From the NCBI GenBank assembly GCA_973895155.1, contig OZ316894.1, positions 5,890,001 to 5,954,000 of the forward strand: 64,000 nucleotides of DNA, given 5' to 3'. The DNA comes from Marsupella aquatica. Its lineage: Eukaryota; Marchantiophyta. The position numbers and the translations under genes were made by a program. Positions 12,184 to 22,194 of the stretch are shown here, piece after piece (within the stretch, counting starts at the first letter, position 1; each line of letters opens with the position of its first letter). The notes under the pieces were generated by a model that made no database searches, was not told the origin of the DNA, and worked only from the letters and a program-made list of their open reading frames with translations.

Positions 12184-13276
12184 GCTATTTCTAGTGTTCA
12201 CAACATACCTCCTTCTCCATCAAGCGTCGCTACTTAATTCAGTGGGAGTTCATTCTGGTGTTCAGCAAGTATCACCTTATTCACCAGTCAGATAGTATTA
12301 CTACTCCTCATCATTCCCCAATTGCTATCTGTTCTCCATCTTCTAGCTCATATTCCATTTTCTTCTTCATCAAGCTCACCTGGTTTGGCTCCACTTCATC
12401 AAAGTGGTTGCGTCACCAAACAGGTAGAGAATATGATTCTATTATAATTTATTGAACAAGCTACTGATCAAGCACTAGCTAAAGCAAAGAAGGCTTCACA
12501 AGAGGCTGATAAGAAGCAATTATGGGTACTTCTTACACCATTGGAGACTCTTCCTGAACCCAAGACATATTGACAAGCTATGACTGGACCTGACGCTTCA
12601 CATTGGAAAGATGCCATTTCAGTTGAGTTACAGAACATGGCCAGAATGCAAGCATGGAAGTTGGTACCTTTACCACGTGATCTTAGCACTGTTGGCTGTA
12701 GATGGGTTTTTATAATTAAACCCACTTATGATGGCCACATTCACAAATATAAAGCTTGTTTGGTTGCTAAGGGTTTTACTCAAATTCCTGGAATTAATTA
12801 TACTGACACTTTTTCTCCAACAGTTCGCCTTCAATCTTTGCGCACTTTATTTGCACTAGCTGTTCAGTTCAATCTGACTATACATCAATTAGATGTGATT
12901 GCTGCTTTTCTCTATGGTAAACTTTATCAAGAGATCTACATGGACCTTCCTCTTGGTTTGGAAGTTTCTGATCCATCATTAGTCTGCCTTTTAGATCGCT
13001 ATATATATATGGTTTGAAACAGTCCGCTTTAAAGTGGTATGAAAGATTCCACTATGCTTTACTAAATATTAGTTTCATTAGTTCTATTGCTGATAACAAT
13101 ATTTACACTCTCAGGCACGGATCTGCTTTCATTATTCTTGCTCTTTATGTTGACGACACCATTCTAGCTAGTTCTAGTGATTCTTTACTTCAAGAAATCA
13201 AAATTCTCTTGAGTAAAGAATTTGACATGATAGATCTTGGTCTTGCTTATCATATACTTGGTATGCACCTTCAACG

Positions 13277-13556
13277 CTCGGGGGTTTCACTTCCACAAAA
13301 ATGGCAAATTATGTGCAATGAAGGATAGGGTTATTTTATTGGTTTAAAGGGAAGACTTAAGAATTTTCTCAGAAGAACAATAGGGTCTTTTAAATCCAAT
13401 TTTAAGACTTATAAGAACATTAGGGTCTTTCTAACCAAAATTTGAGAATATTCCAACTTTATAGGGGTTGAATTTTTTTTCTTACATTTTAGGGGGTCTG
13501 AGGCCTAAAAACGTCGTAGGTGATGGGGGAGACATCCATATAGTGAGACCCCCGAG
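13277..13556. mobile_element. MITE (hAT-like, 280 bp) inside the Copia element, copy 2
   Basis: The ends are CTCGGGGGTTTCACTT (left) and, read inward from the right, CTCGGGGGTCTCACTAT. A perfect 8-bp target duplication CTTCAACG flanks it (13269-13276 and 13557-13564). Its right end resembles the left end of the copy at 11855 (TCACTATATGGA), and its left end resembles that copy's right end. The two copies are therefore inserted in opposite orientation. Non-coding. Confidence 0.9.
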
Positions 13557-14416
13557 CTTCAACGTGACAGAACTCAAGGGTGGCTCCACATTACTCAAAC
13601 TACGTATATCCTCAACAAGCTTCAAGAGTTTCATATGCTTGACTATAAACCTATATATCCACACCTTACGAATTTGGTATGCAGTTAACACAAGATCAAT
13701 CACCTTCTACACCTGAGGAAATTGCAGCTATGCAGGTCATTCCATATCAGATTGCAGTAGGTAGTTTGATGTGGCTCATGATTGTTTCACATCCTGATAT
13801 ATCTTATTGAGTTAGCACTGTAGCTCAATTCATGTGTAATCCCGGTCCTCAACATTGGATTGCTGTTAAGAGAATTTTTTGCTATTTACAAGCAACTAAA
13901 CATTTATGTCTACAATACACCAGTCTGGACAACCTTTTCAGCTTCAAGGATACTCTGATTCATCTTATGGTGATGACTATGATTCTTGTAAATCAACTGG
14001 TGGATATTGTTTTCTACTTGCTGGTTATGCTATTAGTTGGACCAGTAATTATATGGCACTCTATAAAGCTAGTACAGAAGCTATTTGGCTTTGACAATTA
14101 TTATTTGATATTGGTTTTGCTCAACAAACCACTTCTATCTTCTGCGACAATAACAGTGTCATTACACTTGTTTACACCTCCAAACATCATGAAAGATCCA
14201 AACATATTGATATACAGTTTCATTATTAAAGATCAAGTTCTTAGTGGAGATGTTAACATTACCTATATATGTTCCTACACAAGACATGACAGCTAATATC
14301 CTTACCAAAGGACTATGCACAGAACTTCATCAAAAAATACTGCCTCCTTAGGCTTAATTGTTCATATAGATTAGTTTCAATCAGATTAGTAACTTTGATT
14401 ACTAATTGAGGGGGAG

Positions 14417-14716
14417 TGTTAGAGATATTCAATTAGTATCTTTATCAATTTCTTACTTACTAATGTAGTTCTTATCCATGTGCTTAAATCACATGATTGG
14501 ACAATATGTACTTATGACTCTTCAACTGAAGAGACATATACTCTAGGGTCACTCTCCAAGTGACATGTTGAAGAGACACACCTGATAGTGATGAATGTCG
14601 ATTGACATCTAGTCTGATCTATTTAGTCGAGAGAGAGTTTTGACTCGGATTGTATTCATTTCATTCAATACATTTGTTATTTGTTGAGTGTATTTCATTT
14701 CTCTCTAAATCCCACA
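14417..14716 (+). repeat. 3' LTR of the Copia element
   Basis: 300 bp, TGTTAG...CCCACA, preceded by the polypurine tract TTGAGGGGGAG and followed by the GAATG target duplication. Confidence 0.95.
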
Positions 14717-14721
14717 GAATG

Positions 14722-15628
14722 GGCCACAATGTTTGATAAACAATTTGTATATGGACCATTTTCAAACAGCAAGGCTTTGAACTCAAAGAGTACTTATCTT
14801 GAATTTGTATGAATGGTGATGCTTGTGTCAAAATTTGTTAGGTCCAACATTGTGATCCATCCAAGCATCATATCCTTCAGATGCCTGGGATCTCTGCCCA
14901 TTCAAACTGTTCTTCAAACCTGGATGAGATCACTTATTCAAAATGCCCTTTCTAGGAAAATCAATCATTTGGAAACTATATCAATTGAGTCAAAATATAC
15001 ATTTCCATGAATTATTCCCACTACACAAATACATTTGTCCTCTTTCCATGTCCAAGAAAAGAAAAATTATTCTAGTGAACAGTTGTGTCGACTGGGTTTT
15101 CCGTTCAGGACTCTTCAACTGGCATGCCACATTGATTCGTAGTGCTGCTGCCAAATACGGACTAATTTTCTTGACAATTGAGTTTGTGAGCACAAGTCAA
15201 GTCCTATTTTGGTACTAATAGACATTGCGCAAATTCACCACATATGCTAAAATGCACTACACCCAAGACGCAACAGTTGCACTGGTGCGGAAATCAAGGT
15301 AATGTAGTGGATCTTAGTTCTCACTAAGTGCAGAATGATCCACCAGGTACTAGTGAATCTTAGTTGATGCATAGTACATGACACCCAAATATATTTGACA
15401 TGTGCAATTTTGCCAGGTGTGTTGTGTGAGGTTTTCCTGCAAAATTGTATTCATTTCTCACAAAACATAGTCTACAATATACATATATTGTATTCAGAGT
15501 GACCCGTTCCTGGAAATCCATTTATGATTGGTTGTACATGTTGTCTGCAGGCTGCTCCCCCATCCACTCGCAGAGATTATCTATAAGTACCATAAGTGGA
15601 TACATTGGGTATGTGCAGCAGGCTCGGG
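14722..15628. other. Intergenic, no supported gene
   Basis: The first ~60 bp resemble the sequence just left of the Copia insertion, from an older tandem duplication. Otherwise only short open frames are present and nothing is recognisable. Confidence 0.5.
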
Positions 15629-15720
15629 GTGGAGCCGTGGAGGGGTAACAGAGTCGTGTGGGGAGGCACAGGGCAGGCGTTCAAACCTAGTGGGTGATCA
15701 CAATGCCTTTCACACTAATC
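15629..15720 (+). mobile_element. Possible second tRNA-derived SINE head
   Basis: GAGCCGTGGAGGGGTAACAG (from about 15632) resembles a pol III A box plus the tRNA D-loop. About 40 bp later GCGTTCAAACCTAGTGGG (from about 15677) resembles a B box. Spacing fits a tRNA-derived SINE. It differs from the candidate near 5220. No poly-A tail or target duplication was identified. Confidence 0.3.
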
Positions 15721-15824
15721 TCACCCAAAAGTGAGATTCAGATAGACATGTGTGACTCGTCCTGAAACGACTTTTTGTTTTTGCAAGCAATATAAAGGCA
15801 CAAACTGACAGTGGCTCGTATGAA

Positions 15825-15930
15825 CATCATTAATGACATTCCAGGGAATAGTCCTGCTGAATTTTATTGTGAGAATTCATCATTAATGACATTCCAAGGA
15901 ATAGTCCTGCTGAATTTTATTGTGAGGAAT
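15825..15930. repeat. 53-bp tandem duplication
   Basis: Two nearly identical units start at 15825 and 15878. Each contains CATTAATGACATTCCA and AATAGTCCTGCTGAATTTTA. One base differs in the shared core, so the duplication is recent. Confidence 0.9.
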
Positions 15931-16371
15931 TGGTTTCTTTGAGAATGTCCTCACCCTTGCCCTCACTCTGGATTGGCCTTGACGTCATATTTGGCCAACA
16001 AATTCTCAATTGAAATGTCAGCCATATAAGGTCCTTGCAGGTTTTGAAGAGTAACTTCCCTCATATATGCTCTTGAAAATCTGCCACCCAAAGAGCTACC
16101 TTGGCCTCCCTGGTTTAGCCTCCAACCTGATCAACAATTGTGCCTAATTTGAAACATTTGACAAGTGCACTGCTATGGCTTTCCTTGCCAAGTTCCAAGC
16201 CAAAAGTTGTGGCTCAGTGGCTGTCTTCTCTTGCTCTGGTCCAGGTATGGATTGGGTCACACTCATGGAGTCAATTCATGTCTATCAGGAACAAGCTTGA
16301 CGGCTCATGTTCCGAATTAGATGTTCTTTTCCCAGTACTATTGGGCATGAATCCAGGAACACATTTAGGCT

Positions 16372-16577
16372 GTGGGGTTGTTTTCCTATATACTTCAATT
16401 GGGTGGTCCTCAAATATCCCTTGTTTTCTTGGCAGCTTTGCATTGATTACCCTACCCCCCTTGCCACCCCTACTCTGGGGTCGCTTTCCAATCCACCTCA
16501 ATTGGGTGGTCCAAACATCCCCTGTTTCTTGGCGACTTTGCATTGATTATCATTCACCCCCTTGCCACCTCTACGCT
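16372..16577. repeat. 103-bp tandem duplication
   Basis: Two diverged units of about 103 bp share CAATTGGGTGGTCC (16396 and 16499), TTTGCATTGATTA and CCCCCTTGCCACC. Open frames on both strands here arise from the duplication and show no family. Confidence 0.85.
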
Positions 16578-16597
16578 GGTTCTTGAAAAGGTGGGTG

Positions 16598-16768
16598 ACA
16601 TACAGGTTTATGCCCCTAAAGTGAAAAGTGTTATTTGATAGGACCCTTGAGTGATCCAGACCTTTGATAGAGTTATCCAGACCTTTGATAGATCTTAACT
16701 CAACGTACTGAAAACTTTTGTCAGTTGGGGAGAAGGTTAGGTTTGGGGTCCTTCAAGCAAATACCTTG
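16598..16768. mobile_element. Decayed MITE related to the element at 21510
   Basis: Read forward, this matches the reverse complement of the element at 21510-21682: CCCCTAAAGTGAAAAGTGTT, GAGTGATCCAGACC, TTGATAGATCT, and at the right end GGGGTCCTTCAAG. An internal stretch (TTATCCAGACCTTTGATAGA) is duplicated. The termini are worn and no target duplication is visible. Confidence 0.6.
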
Positions 16769-16989
16769 GGCCACATCCAAAGCTCTTGGCACAATGCAAC
16801 AACTGGGGTAGGGGTACCATCCTGAACCCATGAAACCCCCCAAAACCCCCAAATTGGGCACAAGCCTGCCTCTACACGTGGCCAGCTGGCAAAATTTCAC
16901 TGAAAAATGGCACGTACATCAGCCAAATTTACACACGCCCGAAATCAGCTTTAATTAGAAGTAAATGATAATAAATAATGAACGGGTCT

Positions 16990-18320
16990 AGACCAGTCGT
17001 CAGATCTTAAGATCAACGGCGCAGAGTTTCTGAGGGATGTCCCCTGAAAATGCCGCATAATTCCGAAGTGCATCGGCGCACTGGCTATGGAGTCGAGACT
17101 TTGTTGAGAGTCCTCGACCATTGGCTATGGATTGAGAAACTTGAGGAATTGAGGAGACTTGGGTTTGCTTGAAATGTCGAAGGCTTCGGGCGGCGCGGAG
17201 ATGGATCGATGGAATCCTCAAAGTAAATTTACAATTAATTGCGTTGCATGCAAGTTGCTCGAGGTGTTTCTCATTTCTGCTCCTTCGATGCATGCGACTG
17301 ACAAGCTCTTGGAGACTGCCCTGCCCTCTCCTGTAGCAGAATCGCAGAATGCTCGTGTGTCCATAGAATGTCTCCGCACGATCTGCGGTTTAAGCCTCAT
17401 CATCAAGTTCGCCATTGATTTCACCGGGGGACATGTTGGGAGCGCTCCAGGGCCCCGCGGACATTGCACAGTGATCACTCCCTTGGAAAGTTGGATTGAT
17501 TGATTCATTTGATTTATCTCTGCTTGGATCCTTTCGTTCAATAGGGGGTCTAGGCACCGGGTTTAATAACATGCAATGCAGGACAACAGGACGCCAGACA
17601 TGCAGCCAGAGTTTAGGCCAGTAGCGAGACATTGTCTTGTGGATGGTATGATTATTGGATTGGGGACTCTCCGAGACTCCGAGCTAGTGAGTTTTATTAG
17701 CGGTGCGACTGGTTTCAGACGGACCGTGCTCACCGGCAATAAACAACCCCATCGCTTTCAGTTTTCCCACTTTCTGGGAACCTATGCAGTTAGTCTGATG
17801 TTTATTATTGTCATGTTCCCTAGGTGGCCAGCTTTGAGCCTTTGAGAGTGTCCATCGTACTATTTATTATTAGTAGACGGCATCGATCAAATGGAGTAGT
17901 AAATTGCCGCAAGTGAGAATTGAATTCCTTGACGCCACTAGCCTAATAAAGCCGAAAACTTGCAAGCGTGTTCTCTTTTGGTCCCCAAGAAGAGGTAAGT
18001 GGTTGCCGCGTGATGTGGAGTCGTTGCTAAAACCAGGGGTACACTAAACGGACCCTCGTGTCTGCCCTCGTTTTTTGCCATGAAAGTTTCCAGTTAATTT
18101 CCATACAATTTTGAGGCCTGTCTGAGTGCCTTGCTTGTCGTAAGCAGCTCGTGATGGTGATGGTAGAATATTAATGGTTGAGTGTATAGTGTGTGACTTT
18201 CTGCATTGTGGGATATATTGCCCCGAAATTCGAAAAATGCAAAGAGAAAAATCATGAAGGGCATTTAGTAAGGCGGAGTCCCTGCACGTTGATTTACTCT
18301 GAGGATAAGCATCCTCAGTC
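16990..18320. other. Intergenic, no supported gene
   Basis: Overlapping open frames of 80-114 codons occur on both strands at 17000-17845, but none has a recognisable domain or a convincing codon pattern. An unannotated small gene cannot be excluded. Confidence 0.4.
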
Positions 18321-18325
18321 TGTAG

Positions 18326-18420
18326 GAAAGAGAAAGTTTGCGTTGCAGGCATCCTGTAGAGAAAGAGAAAGTTTGCGTTGCAGGCATCCTCTGTAGAGAA
18401 AGAGAAAGTTTGCGTTGCAG
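18326..18420. repeat. 35-37-bp tandem repeat, three copies
   Basis: Units containing AGAAAGTTTGCGTTGCAG occur at 18331, 18366 and 18403, most followed by GCATCCT. The copies are nearly identical. Confidence 0.9.
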
Positions 18421-18484
18421 TGCAGACGGACGGCCTAGGGAGGCTTTAGACCATTCCACGGATCCACTGCCACCCATCCAATCA

Positions 18485-18915
18485 AGCTACTGTAGTGTTG
18501 TCGACCTACCCAAATCCGATATGATCCTTCCCATGCCAGGACCCCGTGGCCATTTGAAAAGCTCTACCAACTACTAACCACTGTAGTTGACCTCAAAGAA
18601 GCTCAGACACAATATGCCCGTTTGAAAAGAGCGAGTCACTGTGATCGACCAGAAAAGGCTTGGGCATGATCTTTCCGTGCTTGCCCGCCCGCCATCCATC
18701 GGTAATTGTTGAGATTCAAGCCGCAATACTGTAGTCCTAGAAAGTCCCGAGCATGATCTCTCCATACTGGCCGTTGTTCTACCCATAGCTGCTCTACAAA
18801 ATTTGCGCCACTGTAGAAAAGCAGGATCACGATTTCTACTGTGGCCATCTATGGAAGGCCGTTTGAATGAATTCGAGCAACTGTAGTCCGGGCTACCTCA
18901 TATTGCTCGAGCTTG
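18485..18915. repeat. Degenerate tandem array with ACTGTAGT core
   Basis: The phrase ACTGTAGT or a close variant recurs about every 60-110 bp (near 18488, 18580, 18640, 18727, 18810, 18882). It is often followed by GACC, GGCATGATC or GCATGATCT and then TTTGAA. Units are strongly diverged, indicating an old satellite-like array. Confidence 0.6.
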
Positions 18916-21000
18916 ATAACTATCTCCTGGCTAAATGACATTCTCAATTATATGAAGTTACTATCAATCGATCGATGTTCGGAAAAAAATTGAATCCCGG
19001 ATTTGAATGTGATCCCAACTCCCGAAAACGAGAGAGGGAGGCCATTGATAGCAGACGGTGGCTCACATCGTAAATACAAGTAAGTTCCTGCGCAATGTCA
19101 GCGTCCCTTCTCATGAGCGATCCCACATCGCCATGAGTATATAGTAACAACATGAAGTAACGGAAAGAAGTATGCGACAATTCGATTAAAGCAAACGGCT
19201 GGAGGAACAATTCGCTGGAGACTGGAATTTGCCACTGTTAGCAAGAATGAGTGAATGAATGACAGACTGATACTACGTACAAACTTTCCGTTCATGATCA
19301 TGAGGCCATCTCTTGATCGTGCCGGCACGATTGAAAAAGTGGCTACCAGGCACAGCGACAGAGTCAGATTGATTCGAAATTGAACATACAAGCCATGCCT
19401 TCCAAGCTCCAACTCCTAGATTTTCGAATTTGGAGAAAGATTCGCTTCTGTAACGAACAACTAGCAACGACACTCTCTGACGTCACCATCTCTTGTTCGA
19501 AAAGGCTCTGCTTCAACCCCTATTCCCCTCTCGCAAGAGCTGGCGAATTCGATCGTAAACCCCTGTAGAACAACACTCACTAGCTTACTGTCAGTGGATG
19601 TTGTTTCCTGAGGATGCAATTTTCATAGTTGAGGATAAAATTAGCTATCGGTGTTGTGAAGACAGAATCACCATTCCTGTCTCCCGCCTTCACACAGCTT
19701 GTCTTCGCCGACATCAATGTCGGCTGAGGCGAAAAGTCAGGAACTGTGATGAGCTCCTCATAGAACCGGTCAAGTGTTTGGATTTTGCTATCATGATGAG
19801 TTCACATGTTCATGACCACCACGACGATGACTGCCAGTCTGGCACCCTGCGCAGGACCTTTAAATACCCCTAAAAAAAAATCCATTTTTTCCAGAACGAT
19901 AGTAACAAATCAAATCGCTAAAGCAATGGACAGCAAACGATCACAGAAAAGCGCACTGTCGTGGCTTACTCGCAGAGTTCTAGACCCTCCTTTGGCTTCG
20001 ACGATAGCATCCACCTTGACACTGACGAGCAAAGACTACATATATCATCAGCGAGCAACGAATGGATGCAATAGTTTAGTACTTTCGCATGTCGACTCTC
20101 CTGTCAGACAAACGGCGGTGCATCCAAACTCACAGATCAGAATTTACTTCACGTCGTCATGGAAGCTTTTTTTGGAGATGAATAGCGCCCTGACGAGTCG
20201 CTCCATCTTTAGTCCTCTCTCTTTGCATTTTTGGCTTGCTCTCTTGTTGTCTTTTCTCTCGTTCATTTCTCTTTCATTTGGCAAACTGCTCTTTCATGCA
20301 TGTAATTTCTTGGGGTCTCCCTTCGAGTCAATTCAGTTTGTTAGCTAGGGACAATGGTTGCAGTTAATCCAGAACTTTCGTATGATCGATCACCACCCTC
20401 CGATTTCTTGGGGCTCTTATATTGAGGATAGACTTTGGAATGGTGGGTTTGGGTTCAGGATTTCTGAATTTGACAGCCAGCTCCAGAAAGTTTATGCGTA
20501 TCAGCTTCAATTTCAGCAGTTCTCGTGTCAGTCCCTTGTAGTTAGCTAGCGTGAAGGCTTTCAGCTGGAATGGAACGTAGACAATGCTCCAGTACATACA
20601 CAGCCAGGCTCTTATCCTTTTTTGAAATGTCATCAGCTACCCATCTCCTTGCCAGCATTGCTACCAACCAAACACCGAGGACGATGACGGCCGCACAGAT
20701 ATAGACGCAGCGAGACATATATGCTCAGAAATTGACGAAATGAAAATCAATCAACCGAGGGACTGTGACCGTAAGAGTAACATTCAAAGCGATTTGCTGA
20801 ATGTAGCAAATCTGCGTATAAATTCCAGACACGTTTTCCAGCTCAAAGGATTCCGTGCTGCACTAGTTAAATTTCTTCTTTGGCTGTTTCCTTCTTGGAA
20901 GGCTTAGTATCTTTCCTGGTACCAGCCGTTTTGTTTGCACTTCTGACCTGTGGTCCACCTTTGGAGTTGCCCTTGTGGTGGCCTCGTTGTATACTGTCTC
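18916..21000. other. Intergenic, no supported gene
   Basis: Short open frames only; the longest (19806-20348, +) has no recognisable domain and is rich in Ser, Leu and Phe. An AT-rich stretch and a CT-rich patch near 20210-20280 are present. No RNA gene seen. Confidence 0.4.
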
Positions 21001-21003
21001 TAT

Positions 21004-21250
21004 GAACGAAATTTAAACAGATCTTTCAAGGGGAAAAGACCTCTTCTAAGGTGTATTTTCTAGCTTTTGTGAATGAAATTTAAAAAGATCTTTCATGGCA
21101 AAAAAAACTCTTCAAAGGTGTGTTTTTCCAGCTCTTGTGAATGAAATTTAAAAATATCTTTCAAGGCAAAAAATAATTCTTCAAAGGTGTGATTTCCAGA
21201 ATTCAAAAAATCTTTCCAGCAAAACATAAATTCAAAGGTGTGTTTTCATC
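21004..21250. repeat. 67-68-bp tandem repeat, about 3.5 copies
   Basis: Units start at 21004, 21071 and 21139, with a shorter fourth. Each contains GAATGAAATTTAAA, GATCTTTCA, a purine run, CTTC and AAGGTGTG. Confidence 0.9.
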
Positions 21251-21509
21251 CCTCCAGACACGCTAACCGACTCACACGCTAATCTCTCTTGAAGAGCCAA
21301 AAGGGCATTGCGAGAGAACAATATTGCACGGTTGATAGTTAAAACGCTAACAATCACATATTTAGAATAACACTCACTGGTTTAAAGAGTATAATTTGGT
21401 GTATCATGGTATGGAGTGACATCATACATCAAATATCAGCACATGTTCATGTGCGATTAGCGGGGATGCTTGAATTTCTCACAAGTGCACACATGTCTAT
21501 GCTGACAAT

Positions 21510-21682
21510 GGAGAGATGTACTTGATGGACCCCTAAATTGAAATGTCTTACTTGATAGACCCCATGAGCCTTTGGGTACATTGATTTGAGATCTATCAAG
21601 GGTCTGGATCACTCATGGACCTGCTCATGAGTCCATCAAGAAACACTTTGCATTTTGGGGGTCCATCAAGTATCTCTCCCGG
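21510..21682. mobile_element. MITE, 173 bp, TIR family GAGAGAT-ACTTGATGGACCCC
   Basis: The left terminus GGAGAGATGTACTTGATGG and the right terminus, read inward, GGGAGAGATACTTGATGG form TIRs that continue through GACCCC and AAA. A 7-bp direct repeat TGACAAT flanks it (21503-21509 and 21683-21689); with mismatches this could extend to 8 or 9 bp. Internal pieces of the same motif (CTTGATAGACCCC, TCATGGACC) form nested inverted repeats. Non-coding. A decayed relative lies at 16598. Confidence 0.8.
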
Positions 21683-22029
21683 TGACAATCAGGACAGACG
21701 TGCACATCTATGCTCATGGAGAGCCCTTTCTATGCTCCAGACGCTTTGTAGTTGCTTTTTCCTTTCAATAGCTCTAAGGCTGTGTAGTTGCTTTTTCCTT
21801 TCTATGTTTCCAAGGCTGTGTAGTTGGGTGGTTGTTCCCACATTTGTATCTCCTGTCCAGGACCAAAAGAGTACAAAAATCTTACTGGCTACCTATTTAC
21901 ATGCCCCCTAAAGATCAGACAGACGTCCAAAAAGTCACAGGCATAATTAAAGAACCTTGCTTATGGCAGTGCTTTGAGACACTCAATTAGCAAGCAGTTG
22001 ACAATGTCTTCTCTACACTTGAACATGCA

Positions 22030-22110
22030 TTTTCACTCTGCCTCCAGAGCAAATGATTTTCACTCTGCCTCCGGAGCAAATGATTTTCACACTGCCTCCA
22101 GAGCAAATGA
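22030..22110. repeat. 27-bp tandem repeat, three copies
   Basis: Units at 22030, 22057 and 22084, each TTTTCACTCTGCCTCCAGAG followed by CAAATGA, with one difference per copy. Confidence 0.95.
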
Positions 22111-22194
22111 GTTTTACTAGTGACCACTTAGAGAAATTCTTCTGGTGTTTTTTCAAACCCCTGCCCAATATGCACAGATAACAAAAACTAATTC

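Larger units (their letters stand above)
9437..14350 (+). pseudogene. Broken Copia gag-pol polyprotein
   Basis: Recognisable in order: a gag region with FDGTG and AMWHQRMMGI near 9500-9560; a CCHC zinc knuckle (C-x2-C-x4-H-x4-C) at 10246-10287; a protease motif WYLDIGATHHM near 10420-10450, with Ile in place of the usual Ser/Thr after the catalytic Asp; the integrase pre-domain LWHSRLGHV near 10830; an integrase tail with YTPQQNGVAERK near 11275; reverse transcriptase from about 12590 to 13330 with YVDDTILA at 13146; RNase H near 13930-14095 with STEAIWL. Frames change repeatedly and there are many internal stops, so no polyprotein can be made. A 24-bp gag segment (GGATTACAAGCAATTTGACG and on) occurs twice, at 9496 and 9553. 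Confidence 0.9.
8988..14716 (+). mobile_element. Ty1/Copia LTR retrotransposon, structurally complete, coding region dead
   Basis: The element is bounded by two LTRs of about 293 and 300 bp that start TGTTAG and end CCCACA. It is flanked by a perfect 5-bp target duplication, GAATG (8983-8987 and 14717-14721). A primer-binding site TGGTATCAGAGCC (9281-9293), complementary to initiator tRNA-Met, directly follows the 5' LTR. A purine tract GAGGGGGAG precedes the 3' LTR. Domains occur in the order gag, protease, integrase, reverse transcriptase, RNase H, which defines Copia. The interior has many stops and frameshifts and carries two MITE insertions. Confidence 0.95.

Noticed and set aside
11855-13556. 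One large DNA transposon bounded by the outer TIRs at 11855 and 13556, containing Copia RT
   Set aside because: Each MITE has its own inner TIR and its own distinct 8-bp target duplication, so they are two separate insertions.
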